Shown here one piece after another: positions 1-12,481 of a stretch of DNA of 64,000 nt. The notes under the pieces are model-generated. The model saw only the letters and a list, made by a program, of their open reading frames with translations, was not told where the DNA came from and made no database searches. The DNA is taken from contig NC_089984.1 of assembly GCF_036417845.1 (NCBI RefSeq), positions 33,515,447 through 33,579,446 on the forward strand, read 5' to 3'. The position numbers were made by a program, and so were the translations under genes. Origin of the DNA: Apteryx mantelli. Its lineage: Eukaryota; Chordata; Aves; Apterygiformes; Apterygidae. How positions within the stretch are numbered: position 1 is the stretch's first letter; each line of letters starts with the position of its first letter.

Positions 1-180
1 TTAATTTCTCCTCTTTTATTATCACTTTTCTAGATAGATGGCTCCCGAGGACCATGTACAGAGCATGTTAACAAAAATCCCGCTCTTCCTACAAAACAGA
101 TCCTGTGCGACTAATGACGTATTCAGAGCTTCGTGAAGGATGATGTGAAACGATAGATTTTCTGACATGCTTTTAAAAGT

Positions 181-222
181 GTGTCATATTTAAGGCTCAG
201 CTGTGTCATATTTAAGGCTTTT
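181..222. repeat. 22-bp tandem duplication
   Basis: The unit at 181-202 (gtgtcatatttaaggctcag plus ct) is repeated from 203, where the first 17 bases are identical before it diverges. It is a local replication-slippage type duplication with no visible gene context. Confidence 0.8.
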
Positions 223-3205
223 CTCTATGGCATTGGAGTTTCCGGTATGAACAGCAATACAGCAGCTCTTACGTTATTATTGCAGTTTGCTCCTAGCCTG
301 TCAAAGGAACAACTCAGGGTGCCTACTGCACTGTAAGTAAGTTCTTCAGGTAATATTAGGGCTCATGCATTTTCAGGTTTTAAGTGAACAAGATGTACTA
401 GAAATACTTGTTCCAGGACACGGTGTAATTTTTGCTGGACTGCTCCTGGTGCTGCTTAAAATTGACAGGTATTTTCAATGGCATTCTGGGTTTTCACATT
501 CAAAATGGTCATGTGAAATGCATTTACTTTTGGGGGGAGCCTACGGCACGAGAGCCCTGTGCTCATCTCGGCTTCCTAGCCGTGCGCCCTGCTGCCGCAC
601 AACCTGCGGTTCCCTGGAGCATATTGGGTGTTGCAACATCCAGATGTAGAAATGGGACAAGGATTCCTTCCCCAGTGGAATGTGGCTTTTTGGCAGGCGC
701 CAGGCACAGACAGGTGTGGGCAACTTCGGAGCTGGCTTTAGGTCTGTCACTTGATAGGGTTGCTAATGAGCTGTTTTATGCTTCCTCGCTGTAGTGGATG
801 ATGTTGCAATTCCGAGGGTGGTCTCGGGTTTCCTTCGGGGAGCATTGTCCGCAGTTCCTCAAGAGATGCCTGCCCGGCCTCTTGCACGGTGCTGCAATTA
901 AAGTCTTGTCTGATGCTCGCATGTAGCTGTTCCTTGAGTAAAACAGCGTGCCCACCCAGATGCGGGTATGCTTCAGCATAATGCGCTGAGTTATTTCCTT
1001 CGTGCCTCGTGGGAAGGAATTCCTCAGCCCAAGTCACCGCGGAGGAAGGCGAGCAGGCCCCGAGCGCGGCGTAGCGCCCGTGCACCGCGCAGGGCGAAAC
1101 GCCCCTTCTCCGTCAGAGGCGCAGCGCGTGCGAAGCTGCCCTGAGCCTGCCCCAGAGTTTACCAGTGCGAGCCTGGAGGCAGGAAAACTTTATAGCTGCA
1201 AACAGCACGCGTAGCTGGAAACAGGGAGCGATTTAAGTGCATCCTGATTCGGTTCGACCAGTTTATAGAGTGACTGTGTCTTGCAGTTTATTTTGAATAT
1301 GTGTTTGAGAAACTAATTAAAATGAGATCTTTCCTTCTGGAAACATATATTTAAAAATATTTAAAATTAAAACTCTAGGTAAATTAGTTTGGTGTAATTC
1401 TAGGAGAATCACGACTGCCTTAACCGATTTATCCTATCTCTGTTGTATGAGGTGTTTACGTGCCAATTTAGGACTATGTCTTGTATTGTAAATGTACTGA
1501 GGCGTCTGCGTGAACAGTAACAGCATCTGCTCAGATCTCAACTATGTTATAGCAAATTCCCAGCAGAGGCTGAGCCTGTACTGCTGAAATCAAAAAAGGG
1601 TTTGTCCTCGGCCCCGATGAACGGTTGATCAGGAATATGGCCTGCAGAGCTTCCAGTGGTCACCTGTATTTCCCAGTAAGTTGAAAGCCATGGCAAAAAC
1701 ATGCTATACATTAACTATTTCTTATTTTTACACAGTGTTTGAAAACCTGACCAAATTGTCTTCATCTCTGAAGTTTGGCTTTAGAAATAAATCCTAGGTT
1801 TTGCACCTAGGAAAATTTTACAACCGTTTTCTTCTTCATTTTTTACTCTTATATGCGATAGCTTTTTTTAAAGGAGATGCCCAGCAGCTTTCAAGGCAAT
1901 AAACAGTGGTGTTTTGTTTGTAACTTTTTACCTTGGGGCAAAGAAAAATGTTTAGTAAAAAGGTTCAAAAGGTTTGAACTCTTTTAGTGCATGCCGATAT
2001 TGGTTAGATTTTTTTTTCTGCGAGTAAATAGTTTTCAGCTAGAAGAAAGGAACATCCACTTTACCAGTAATAACCCCAAATATGCCCGTATTTCCAGCAG
2101 AGTTCTGCAAGTATCTTCTGTGCATTTGTTTACAACAGCTTTTTGTATGCTTAAAAGCTTTTCATAGGCTTTTTCAAAGAAAGTAATTACGCTCAGATAG
2201 CATTTTTCCTTTGTAAGATTGTCTGCATCTACTGGAAAGTGTAGTCCAGATTCTCTTGCAATTGCAAGTGAAGACCAACAACATATAAAAGCAAGTGAAC
2301 AGAAGGAATCTAACTTCAGTATGGTCCTTCTTTTGATATATACTAGAATTTTAAAATGACATATGAAATATATTTATTAAATATCTGAGTAGTTCTCCAC
2401 TGCTGCTCTTCTCAGTCCACTGTTATGCATCCAGTTGCTTTTAGGCACTGGGAAGAAAGGAAATATTGGGAGGGGGGATTTGAAGATGGGGAAAAGGGGT
2501 CCTCGTGCCCAACTCCGAGGCCCATCCACTTGCAAGGAGCAAGGTGGACGGGTGGGCAGGTGTGCCGGGAGCTGGTAAAATGGGAGTGAGACGAGCATTG
2601 ACAGTGCTGTGGAGGGTTTGAAGGTGATGACTGAGAGCATCACCTTTATGCCCTGGGAATTACCGAAGCATTTGAAGAGGGAGGGACGTGCGTGCAGGAG
2701 GTCTGTCCTGGACTGAGCAGGGTGGGGTGGTGCAAACGGTGGGATGTCCCGTTAATTGGGGCAGGAGATGCATGCTGGATTTCTAGCTGTGACTTGGAAG
2801 GAAGGAGCCGCGGATAGAGAAGCAGCAAAATCTGGCTGTGGGAGGCTGGAGAGGAGAGGAGAGGACCCCCATGGACAGATGGATAGAGAAGGGGGGGAAG
2901 CAAGGCAGGAGGAGCACCAAGAGCAGGGCAAGTCGTAAAAGACTTGCGGTTGGACGTGGTCCAACAGAAGTGTGAGAACCTGCCAGGAGGCTAAGCAAGA
3001 TCAGCAGCGAATTGGTCTAAGCTGGTACGTCATTTGTTGAAGCTGTTTTCAGATCAGTTTGGGAATATAGGTGTCAGCTTGCTACCCTTTTCTAACTGTT
3101 TTCTCTCGTAGTGTCATACTCAGCTTTAACCACCCCTTGCACAGTATGAATCGATTCATCTGTTGTTTTCACTAGATCCAGAGAAAGACAGGCAGGCAGG
3201 TGCTT

Positions 3206-3222
3206 TTGTTGTTGTTGTTGTT
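3206..3222. repeat. (TTG)n microsatellite
   Basis: About five TTG units in a row in AT-rich noncoding DNA. Confidence 0.8.
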
Positions 3223-3357
3223 TAAACTCTGAAATCAAAACCTTATTTGAGGAGGCTGATTATTTTTAAGTGAACACTTGGGTTTGCTACATTTTGAAGT
3301 CAAACGTCCCCATCTAGTGGTTATTTCACCGATTTGGAGAAGAGGATGCCTTGCACG

Positions 3358-3376
3358 CCCCCCCCCCCCCCCCCCC
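3358..3376. repeat. Poly(C) tract, 19 C
   Basis: An uninterrupted run of about 19 C. On the minus strand it is a G run that could form G-rich structures. Length in the assembly may be unreliable. Confidence 0.85.
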
Positions 3377-4293
3377 GGTCATAAATCCCCTGTTATCTCA
3401 TTTTTTTCCTTGTAGATGTCTTACACTTCTAAGAATGCAGAATAAAAATACACAACAATTTTCAAAAAGGAAAATCGTCATTTTATTTTGCTTGTTGCGA
3501 TTTCTGTGCAGAAAATTAAACTGCTGCTGTATTAAAAGGAATTATTTTACTATTGCTTCTGACACACCGAATTCACATGAAAATGTTACTATGAGTGTAT
3601 ATGGACTGAGAAAACAAAGTGTTTGTTAACGACAAAATGACAAAAAGAATAGGTTACCAAACAGGTAACAGGTTACCACCCAAGAGGGGGGCGGATTTTT
3701 TCAAAACCCCTCTTTCTGGCATTTCCGAATGCTTAGGGTGCAAAAGCACAGGCACTTTTGTTACGGGAAGGCAAACTCTCCCACCAGGTTAGCTATGGCG
3801 AAACGCCTAGTTTCTTCTTCCCCCGACCCCCTCGACGGTCAGCGGCGGGAGGGCAGCAGCCGCGTGGCCTCTGCCCTCGCCGCCCCGTGGCGGAGGGCAG
3901 CAGCTCCCGGCGGGCGCCTGGCCTCTCTCCCTTCCTTCCCTTGCTCTCAGCACGCCTTCTAAGCGCTCTTTGCTTCGTGATGAAATCCTTGGAGGTGGAG
4001 GTAATATTTTCAACTGTTAAATAATTAGTTTAGGCCTAACCTACATGTATAGGACTGTAATTGCATCGGTGCGAAGAGTGCTTGGTTGAAGGCAGTGATC
4101 CTGCAGGCAAAGAAGCTCTCGTGGGGATTTGACTGCGGGAGCAGAGCCGGAGTTAGGTGTTTCTCCTCAGTCTGCATCTTTGAACTCCTTTTTATTCTCT
4201 TCTTGAAGGCCCTTTTGATTTGTCTATGGAGATACATTTCCAGGCATTGCAAGGTAATTTGTTTGATCATTCTCCGTTCCCTGAATTAAATCT

Positions 4294-4353
4294 ACTCAAG
4301 AGCCAGTTAGCATTTGCTTTGCCACTCGAGAGCCAGTTAGCATTTGCTTTATC
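4294..4353. repeat. 30-bp tandem duplication
   Basis: Two adjacent 30-bp units (4294-4323 and 4324-4353) share the core agagccagttagcatttgct and differ at three positions. The high identity suggests a recent local duplication. Confidence 0.85.
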
Positions 4354-5629
4354 CCAGGTAGTGACTTGCTACATTTGCACCTTCCTCAAACAAGTGCTTT
4401 TAACGTGTTTCTTAAAAAGTCATTTTTCATCAGCTCTCTTTGGTGGAAATGTTGTATGTACCCAGGTGCTTTCTGTTCCCGTAGCAGAAGCAGAACTGAT
4501 TTCACACAATTAAGCATCTTTTTTAAGCTGCTGGTAGCCAGAAAGCCATTGGGTGGCAGTATCAGCCAGTGAGTCTCAATTGCGGACCTAAATGCAAAAG
4601 TCTAGGTAGGAAGTAGGATTAGTGATGACTAGTTTCTTTATATGGGAGAATGAATCAGTTTGTATTTAAAGAGCCTTTGTTATAACTAACCGAAAGATGC
4701 CATCTATTAAAACAGACTTGTAGTTGCAGGAAAGCTTCATGAACCTGAGCACAATTTCTTTTTTCCTGTGCAGAATTTTAACCAAAAATTCTCAACCTCT
4801 GATTTTATGGTCCAAATGTAGTGAAATGCCAGAAAAAAATCAGTACGAAAGTATATCAGCTTTCTGAATATTTCAGATTTAGGAAGGTCATTACTACCCC
4901 TATAGTTACTACCAAAACAGCTGAGTGTTTTGAAGGACTTGGAAGTAAACAGCCAGCTGGTGTTTCATTGCCGTGTTGATGTAAAAGGAATTACTCTGAG
5001 CTCCAGAGCTCAGGCTTCGCCTTCTGTTTTCTCCAGGATGGTGACCTTTTTTTGCTCTAATTTCTTTAAAAGTGCTGTTCTTTATGTTCACATTGTAAGA
5101 TTGCCAAAGGCAATCAGGAAAGCTACAGGCAAATTTTAACTTGCTCGTAATAGCCTTCACAAACCCCCTCCAAATGGGAATATTTTGTGTGGTACCAAAA
5201 AAGTCCCCCGATCATCTTGTTTGTATCTTGCTTTCAGATGCCCCAGGTAGTGCTGCTTGTTTAAGCTCAGTCACGTCTGGGGGAATGTCAGGAGTTTGCA
5301 TCCCATGAGCTGCTCCTCAGATTTCCCAGACCATATCAGCATGTTTTCCTGGGGATAAGGGGAGTAGAGATGTTATTAAAATGGCTCATCCTATATAAGG
5401 GCATTGATATTTAAACCCCAGGCTTACTCCTGTGATTTTTTTTGTCTGGCATTTCACATTTATATTCAGCTGCTCTGTGTGAAAATCTTTTTCTTTCTCC
5501 TAAGATTTGTTCCTCAGACGGAGGAACATATTCTAACGAATCGCCTTGCTCGCTTTCTTGTCGACGTTTTCATGTTTTGCTCAGCCCCCGCGTTACCACC
5601 TTTGGGCAGCTTTGGTTCTGCCTTTAGCT

Positions 5630-6340
5630 TCATTTAAAATGCCTCGACCGTCTCCCCTGCGTGATGTATTTGTGGACCCACCAGCGCTGCTCCCTGCCGC
5701 GGGACCTGGAGGCGGAGGGCCACCAGCGCGCCCTTGCTCATGCCGGCGCCGTCGGCAGCCTTCCTGGGAGGAGAGCGCCGAGGCCACGCGAGAAAGGCAG
5801 CGCCTGAGACAACCTGGAGGGAGGCAGCCAAGGGGAGCCCAAGGCAGGCAGCACCGTCGCAAGGGTTTTTCTGTTCAGGACAAACCTCTGCTCAGCGTGT
5901 CCCACTGCTCCGCCTCAAGGGGAAGGTGCTGGCTGCGATCCCAGGACCTCCGATCCTGTTCAAGAGCCAAAAGCTGTTTGGCGTTGCATCGCAAGGCCTT
6001 GAGGGTGTGCTTGGTGGGTCCCGTCACCTGGTCCGTCCCCCTCGGTGAGACTGCCGTTGGGCGCCCTGCGTGTGCCCATGTAGGGCAGGGTGTAACTATC
6101 CTGATGACATGGACTAATCCAGGCAGGCATGCGAAGGGGCGGCAGAATGCGACGCTCACATGGAGCGTGGCACGTGGCCCTCGGGGACTGGCTGTCTCCA
6201 TCACGCCCCTCAAGACAGGCATGCCAAACACGGGAAAGAGCACATGCTTTCCTGTGTCCCTCTGCGCACTCCCAGCAGAGCTCCTGAGGGCCGGGGCGGC
6301 AGCAGTGCCACCTCCTGGGCCACTTCTAGTCCTGAGCGGA
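5630..6340. other. GC-rich noncoding island
   Basis: A GC-rich, CpG-containing patch within AT-rich flanks. A 275-codon frame crosses it (5546-6373, +), but the translation is Arg/Pro/Gly/Ser-rich with no recognisable domain, and long frames also occur on the other strand, as expected from base composition. No splice-flanked coding exon was identified. Confidence 0.4.
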
Positions 6341-7394
6341 AAACTCGTGAATCTTCCCTGTGATGCAAATTAGTAACAGCTCTGCAATACTTAGCCTTAA
6401 TTTGTACACGGTCTGCGTTAGATGGACATTGCTGAGCAGGGCAAGAGGTCTTGCGGTCAACACCATCCTGCACTAGTGAAAGCCTGGTTGAGAGTGTCTG
6501 TGTTTTCCGGATGTACAGCCAAATGGGACAAAACCTAACCAAGTACAGGGCTACTGAGTCTTCATTAAAAACATCTAGATAGCCCTCTTAGGTTATCCAA
6601 TATATCATAGTGCTGTAGTGGGCAGAAGAGCTTAGTGTGTAAACTGTTCTCATTCACACTGTACTGATGAAGAGGAGCCCACTCCAAGAATGGAGATACT
6701 AGCTTTCCCTCTGATAGATAAATCAGGGACTGGAAGCATTTGAGGGTATTGCTGCTACAGAGGCCACAAGCCAGACCAGATTCAGAGGACCTGACTGAAG
6801 CCTTACTTAATCTGGTGAGAGAGACCTCAAGACTGATCCATTGGGCTGTGGGATTTTAGGTAATTCAGGATTCTGGCAAAAAAACAAGGCATCTGTGGAA
6901 ACTGTTCAAGATCTCCTTACCATTGTGCTCAACTCCTCTGTTATCTTCAGCTGCCAGCCCATGCACCAGATTGTTTTCCTGTGTGGTAACGAACCACTGT
7001 ATTCACTGCGGGCTACAATACAAATACCAGTAGAAATGACAGAAAAGAAGGGAAAAGAACATTAAAGCAGGTAACTGCCTTCTGACTGTAGGTGGAAATG
7101 GGTCATTAGTAGTGAGAGAGGTTAGTATTTATCTACAATAAAAGGTCTTCAGCTGCGGTCCATGTTGCATACAATGGGCTGTTGGGAGTTCACTGACCTT
7201 ATTCAAAATCTACTTATTTGCACTGCTAACTCATATTTTCTAAGGAGCTAAAACACTTTTTGAATATTTGACTAGTGTAGTGGTTGAACAAGCTGTAGAG
7301 AAAGTGTGAATGCTGGCTAGAAGAGCAAATCCTGCACCTTTCCTTTGGGGAATTCAGTGGTTAGCACTTGCTTGTAACCTCAGCTCGGTAGATT

Positions 7395-7570
7395 TTATGG
7401 CTAGAAAGGACATTAAATAATCTCGTCTGACGTTAGGTATAACGCAGAGCTCTCATCCAGTGACACTCGGAGGTTGCTTTGATCCTTACAAAACCGGTTT
7501 TTACAGTTCTTCCAGCAACCCTGATCCCAGAGAGCAGGAGTGGTTGACCCTGAGCCCTGGCAGCAGTACG
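7395..7570. repeat. Old amniote interspersed repeat, probably antisense CR1-like LINE end
   Basis: The segment around ggctagaaaggacattaaat and the following tctgacgttaggtataacgc resembles the antisense 3' part of ancient CR1-type LINEs common in sauropsids. It is heavily diverged and recognised by pattern only; the family name is an inference. Confidence 0.45.
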
Positions 7571-8608
7571 TTGTAGCTTAATATTTTTTACTGACGGTTA
7601 GATTCAATACTGCCAAACTCTGAAGCCTTCCTTTTTACAGACATTTGAGCAATTAACTTAAAAGTAAGTTTGAAATGCTGTTATGGGCCTAGTTTAATGT
7701 CTAACTAAGAGCACTTATAATCCTAGAAGACCATGATAAGATTTGTCACTGTTTCTTGATGTCATATTAAAAAGTATTTATGAATTTTGAGTTGCTTTGC
7801 TAGTGGTCCTCCAAAAGGTTTGATGTCCAGGCACCCAAAAATTTTGGAATCACAATTTTATGGAGTATTTCTTGTCTTTAATTTCGTGGATGAGATATGG
7901 AAGTATAAGACGTTCGTTCATTTTTCCTGTCTGTCATAAGCTGGATAAGAAACTGTTTCCAGTTCCATTAAGGAAGCTGGTTTGCTTTTCTGATCAAATC
8001 AGGCTATAATGCTGACTGCAGAAAGACTATAGCTGTTTTTTCTTTTTTTTTTCCTTTTCTTTTTTTTTTAATAATCTGTTTGAATATTACTATATGGAGG
8101 AGAATAAGAGCTCAAGAGGGAGCATGATGGGTGCTGGCAAAAGCAGAACAAATACATGTCAAGTTTTCTGCATGAGATATGAAGACAGCTTCTCTCTCTC
8201 TTCTTTCTTGGGGGGAGAAAATACTGCTCTGTTATTGTATATTTAATTATAAAAGTTGAGATGGGTTTAGCAAGCCTAACTGCAGCCTAAAGACAAATAT
8301 GGGTTTACTCCTTTAAAGCAACTTGATGGATTGGTGTGGAAATACAGACATTTTTATAGTGGGTCCAACCACGGTTCTGTCTGTGTGCCAGGATCCCGTT
8401 TCTTAGGGTGTTGCAGAAAGCATGACTATAAAGCTCATTTTTGTGGCAAAGAAAGAGACATTTCTTCCTACCCCCACCATGTAGATGATGGTTTATGTCA
8501 GGAAGTTTTCAGGCTTGTGTTCAATCCAGACTTCAGGGTATGATATTTATTCAAGAATCTTCTCCAAATGGGGATGCTGCCCTTATTTGGATATCTACAT
8601 CCGTGGTG

Positions 8609-8632
8609 TTTTTTTTTTTTTTTTTTTTTTTT
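8609..8632. repeat. Poly(T) run, about 24 T
   Basis: A homopolymer run in intronic AT-rich DNA. It could be a reversed poly(A) tail of a retroposed fragment, but no attached element is recognisable. Confidence 0.8.
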
Positions 8633-8944
8633 AAATCTGCTGTAGTAAATACTCAAATTGATCCGTCACATCCCTGCTTGTCTTTGCTGTCTAGCATTGA
8701 TGCATCTGACTTTCAGGATGTTTTCCAAATGACGTACTCATGTTTTTCATAACAGTAATATTATGATCCAAAAGCTCCATGGATAGGGGCAGAATTTGCA
8801 TTAGGTTTTTGTGCTCTCTTTAAAAAGAGATTTTTAAATGCATTAGAATATATAAGAATCCAGGGAATATGCAAGGCAATTTATATGAAATGATTGATCT
8901 CCAAATTAGAAAATCATGCCTAAGCAATCCCTAAGTAGAGAATT

Positions 8945-9005
8945 AGTGAGCAAAATTTCCTGAAAAGCTTACAGGACTTACAGCGCTTCATCAGATGTAT
9001 TATTG
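8945..9005 (-). repeat. Degenerate repeat with hammerhead-like core (Penelope-like element end?)
   Basis: On the minus strand the segment reads ctgatgaagcgct, then after a short interval gtaagctttt. Sauropsid repeats whose tails contain a CTGANGA...GAAA hammerhead-type core show this order. Here the second box is GTAA, not GAAA, so a ribozyme would be inactive. Assignment to a Penelope-like retroelement tail is an inference. Confidence 0.35.
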
Positions 9006-11439
9006 CCTTTGACTAAATGATTTCTCTCCACGGGTGCCATCTGCTGAGTTACAATTTGTCCTCAGCTGCATTACTTCATTTTTGCATTTTTTTTCGTGAT
9101 ACAAAGGGTCTGAATGATTGTTTTTTTTCTTACCCTCACTCTTATTCAAAGAGCGCCAGTGGACCCTTGTAGCCTCACCAGCCTGTGGAAGCATCACATT
9201 ACCTTAGAGGCCATGTTAGGCAGTTGGGAGACTTTGCGTGTGGAAATTGAGACTAGACCTAGACCATAATTCTCATCTGAAAGCAGTGAGGAGGCTCCCA
9301 GTCGAAATTCAACAAGTCGAGAGGCATCGCTATCTCTGATCTCTCTCTCAACTGGCTTTGCTTCCAAAAATGACATTTATTTTTGGTTGCTTTTAATTAA
9401 GGCAGCAAAAAGACTGGAGAGGCACAGTATAATGAATTTTTACTGTTTTGTTTTGAATGGCAGGTCTTTTCTCAAGGGGAAAAAGGACCAGCCTCGGGCT
9501 TCTTTGGTTTCTTTTTTTCCAGCGCAGCAGATAGATAAGGAGAGGACATTCCATGGGGATGAGGTTTGCCCCATTGCCGGGAATGCAGTTGTCTTGGGGC
9601 AAGTTCTTTTCCTGGGTGTGAAGCGAAACGCGAGTATTTGATGACAGATGAAAATGTAGGTTAGGGAAAACTGTAGAGCCAAGAGAGTGAATCTTTGCCC
9701 TCTCCAGAGAGATCTGAGAGCGTGCAGCCTGCGTACTAAGTAGCATTTTCAAATTGCCTGTGCTACTTGCCTCACTCTTCTTCATTGCTGGCCTGTTCTG
9801 ACTTGGTGGAAAAATGCAGCTACATCTGCTGACATGGTAAAGTTGTGGACTAGGACATAGCAAAGCCGGCCTGGGCTTGCCCGTGCCACCGATTGGCTTG
9901 GCAGCTGGAAGCGGGGAGCAACCTGCAGCCTTTGGTCCTGAGCCCTGTGCAGGCAGCGGTAAGGATTAGCTCGTTCCTGGCCGGAAAGGTCTCAACGCGG
10001 CTCCCAGGCTGAACTTGCCATATGTGTTTCACATGATTGTGCTGGGCTTTACATGAAACAGAGAATTGAGGCTGAAATGAAAGTTGGTTTGTGTTTCTTC
10101 ATCCTGTTAATATAATAGAGATGCAGGGGACAGCATGAGGACACCCGTTCCGGAAGGGAGATGCAGCAGGCTTTAGCAAAGTCCCGTAGGTTTTACTAAT
10201 TCCCTCTCCTACCCCAGAATTTTCCGCTGTTTTCTGATGGGAGTTGCATGTGTGAAGGAACACCCTTGGACCACCTGTTAAGTGCCTTTCCCCTTTCAGT
10301 CACAGTCTTTGCCATCCCTTAAAGACAGGGCTCCTTATTTGGAGAAAGGCCAGAAATGTGAACAGTAGTTGTCTCCTCTGGAGAGGTGGGGAGCGCGCTC
10401 TGAAGTGACGCTCGAACAAAGAAGGAAAGAAGGCAGGAGAGCAAATTAGAAAACCTGCACAGAGACACCTCGGGGCTCCGCTTTGTGCGAGTGTGAAGTA
10501 TTGCAGAATTATGATATTTTTTAAAGGTAAGCTGTGTGCATTTACAGGACCATTTAGTTTGTGGGTTGCATCGGTGCAAAATAATTTTGGAAATGGCATC
10601 TTACACAGAAAAATTTTGTCACGTATCGAAATGCTGTTGCTATTGCAAAAGGTTTCTAGGCCAACACTATTGCTAAAAGAAAGTTTAACAAACTTTTCCT
10701 CTTTCCCACGAGGTTGAGTGGCCAGCTGAACAGCTGTAAAGAGAGTGATCTGACTGGCTGAAGATTCTGATATACCCTAGGCAAAAACAGGCATTTTGGC
10801 TTATTTTGGGAGAACAGCTCATTTATTTCTTAATGAAGTGTATACGCTGCAGTGCATTCTGTCATTTAGCAGAGAAGGGATGTTAATCTTTGAATAATGT
10901 GAAATGTGGGAAAGATCAATGGTTTTTGACGTCCGGATGTAAACGATAAAATATTTTGCCTTAGAAAAGGGGCAAAACTTGTTCTTTGACGACTTTGGCT
11001 TTATGAGGATGGAACGGCAGTGAGGAAAGCCCTGCTGAGATAACCCCTCAGGGGGAAGCGGGCGTCAAAGACGTGGGGTTTCCGCGTTGCCTGTTGCCCC
11101 TGCTTTGGAATCGGAGCCGAGCCGAGCCGCGGCGCAGCGTTCGTGCGTGTCTGGGGCGCTGGATCAGCCCTGCACGGGGAATTTCCCTTCGCAGAGTGTC
11201 TGCGGGTGGTTTCTGAGAAGGCGGATGAGCGTGGCTTTAGCAATAACGTATACGCTTTCTTGTCTCAAAACCCCAACTGCGGCTGGAAGGCGGCAAGTCT
11301 TCCGAACCCTGGTGGAGAGCTTAGGAGTGAAAGCAGTATGTGTCTGAACGAAATAAGGAATTGCACAAGAACGTGAACCTGAATGAATTAAGAAGTTGTT
11401 CAGGCTTTGCACGGGGAATGCTTGCTTGTTCCGCACAAA

Positions 11440-11960
11440 TCCGTTGCTCCCGGTCTTCGCTCGCGTGTCTCGTTTCTCCCGCAGTCGGCCTAGTTAGGCC
11501 GGGGCCTGCTCCTCAGCAGGGTCCCGCGGCGTGAAACTGCGCGGAAGCAGGCTTCGGGCGCCGATAGGGCGAGCGAGCGCCAGCGCGGGGCCTGAACACC
11601 AGCCGATATCGTGCGCCGTCTCCGCACGCCGCGTGTAGTGCAGCAAGAGCGGCCCCCGGAGAGCCCGTGACCCGTCCCGCGGCCCTCGGCGCAGGGAGGG
11701 CTTTCCTTCCCTGGGGTCGTGACGCCGCAGAAGGCGGCAGGCCGGCGGGCGCCTGGCGGGGAGGCGTGCGGGTGAGGCGGTGGCGGCCCCCTCGGTGCCC
11801 CGCGGGTGAGGTCGTGCGGTCTCCACCTCCTCCCGCAGCATCCGGGCTCGTTCCCCTCCTGTCTCGAACGCCGCAGCCTCTCACCTGCCGAGGGGAGCGC
11901 GGTGTTTTACCGGGCTTTGAAATCCGCTTTGCAATGCAGCGCTTCCCGTAACAAAGCAGC
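11440..11960. promoter_or_regulatory. CpG-island-like segment, orphan
   Basis: About 500 bases with dense CpG, many GCGC and CCGCGG sites and few TpG decay products, in AT-rich surroundings. This is the signature of an unmethylated promoter CpG island. No recognised exon follows it and no RBM20 exon 1 sequence is visible. It could be an alternative RBM20 promoter, the promoter of an unannotated noncoding RNA, or a developmental orphan island. Confidence 0.55.
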
Positions 11961-12316
11961 GAGGCAGCGGCGCGTAGGTCCAGCCGTAGTAGTTAACTTG
12001 GATTTTTAAATTAACAATTTGATCTGCTTTGTGCAATCGCTTCCGATAGCGCTTGGCTTTCTGTACACCACGGCTTTTATGCTTTTAAAGACCTTCCATA
12101 CCGAGTTGTATCCTATCGATTTTCCATGGTTAACCACCCTGTAACAAGCCTTTTGGGCTGCGTGAGTAGACACAAAGCAGAATTATGTTAACATCGTTTA
12201 CAACCAGTGGGCATAGAGTTATTTCTGAAACCTAGAAGAAGTTAAAACGCCAAAATATGTGAAAGGTGGTTGAATTTGGAAATGCTATCCGTGAATAGAG
12301 TTCTTTGAAATAAATT

Positions 12317-12481
12317 AAAAAAAAAAAAAAAGGCTGGAGCAACACTGTTAATGGTTAAAAAAAAAAATTCTGTAACTGGTGTTGTATACTTCAGAGGTGA
12401 TGTTTTGTTTTCAGAAATAAAGTCTGGGACATAAATAACATATTGAAGAAAATCAGCACCATCCTTTTTTTTTTTTTTTTT
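12317..12481. repeat. A-run / A-run / T-run cluster
   Basis: Poly(A) runs at 12317-12331 and 12357-12367 are followed by a poly(T) run at 12465-12481. The opposed runs could pair as a long hairpin or mark nested retroposed fragments. No element body is recognised. Confidence 0.6.

Noticed and set aside
5546-6373. 275-codon + strand open frame
   Set aside because: Lies in a GC-rich patch, low-complexity Arg/Pro/Gly/Ser translation, no domain, no matching splice structure and equally open opposite strand.
11494-11884. Frames of 115 and 123 codons in the 11.4-kb island, considered as RBM20 exon 1
   Set aside because: None encodes the expected conserved end of exon 1, and both are on the minus strand, opposite to RBM20.
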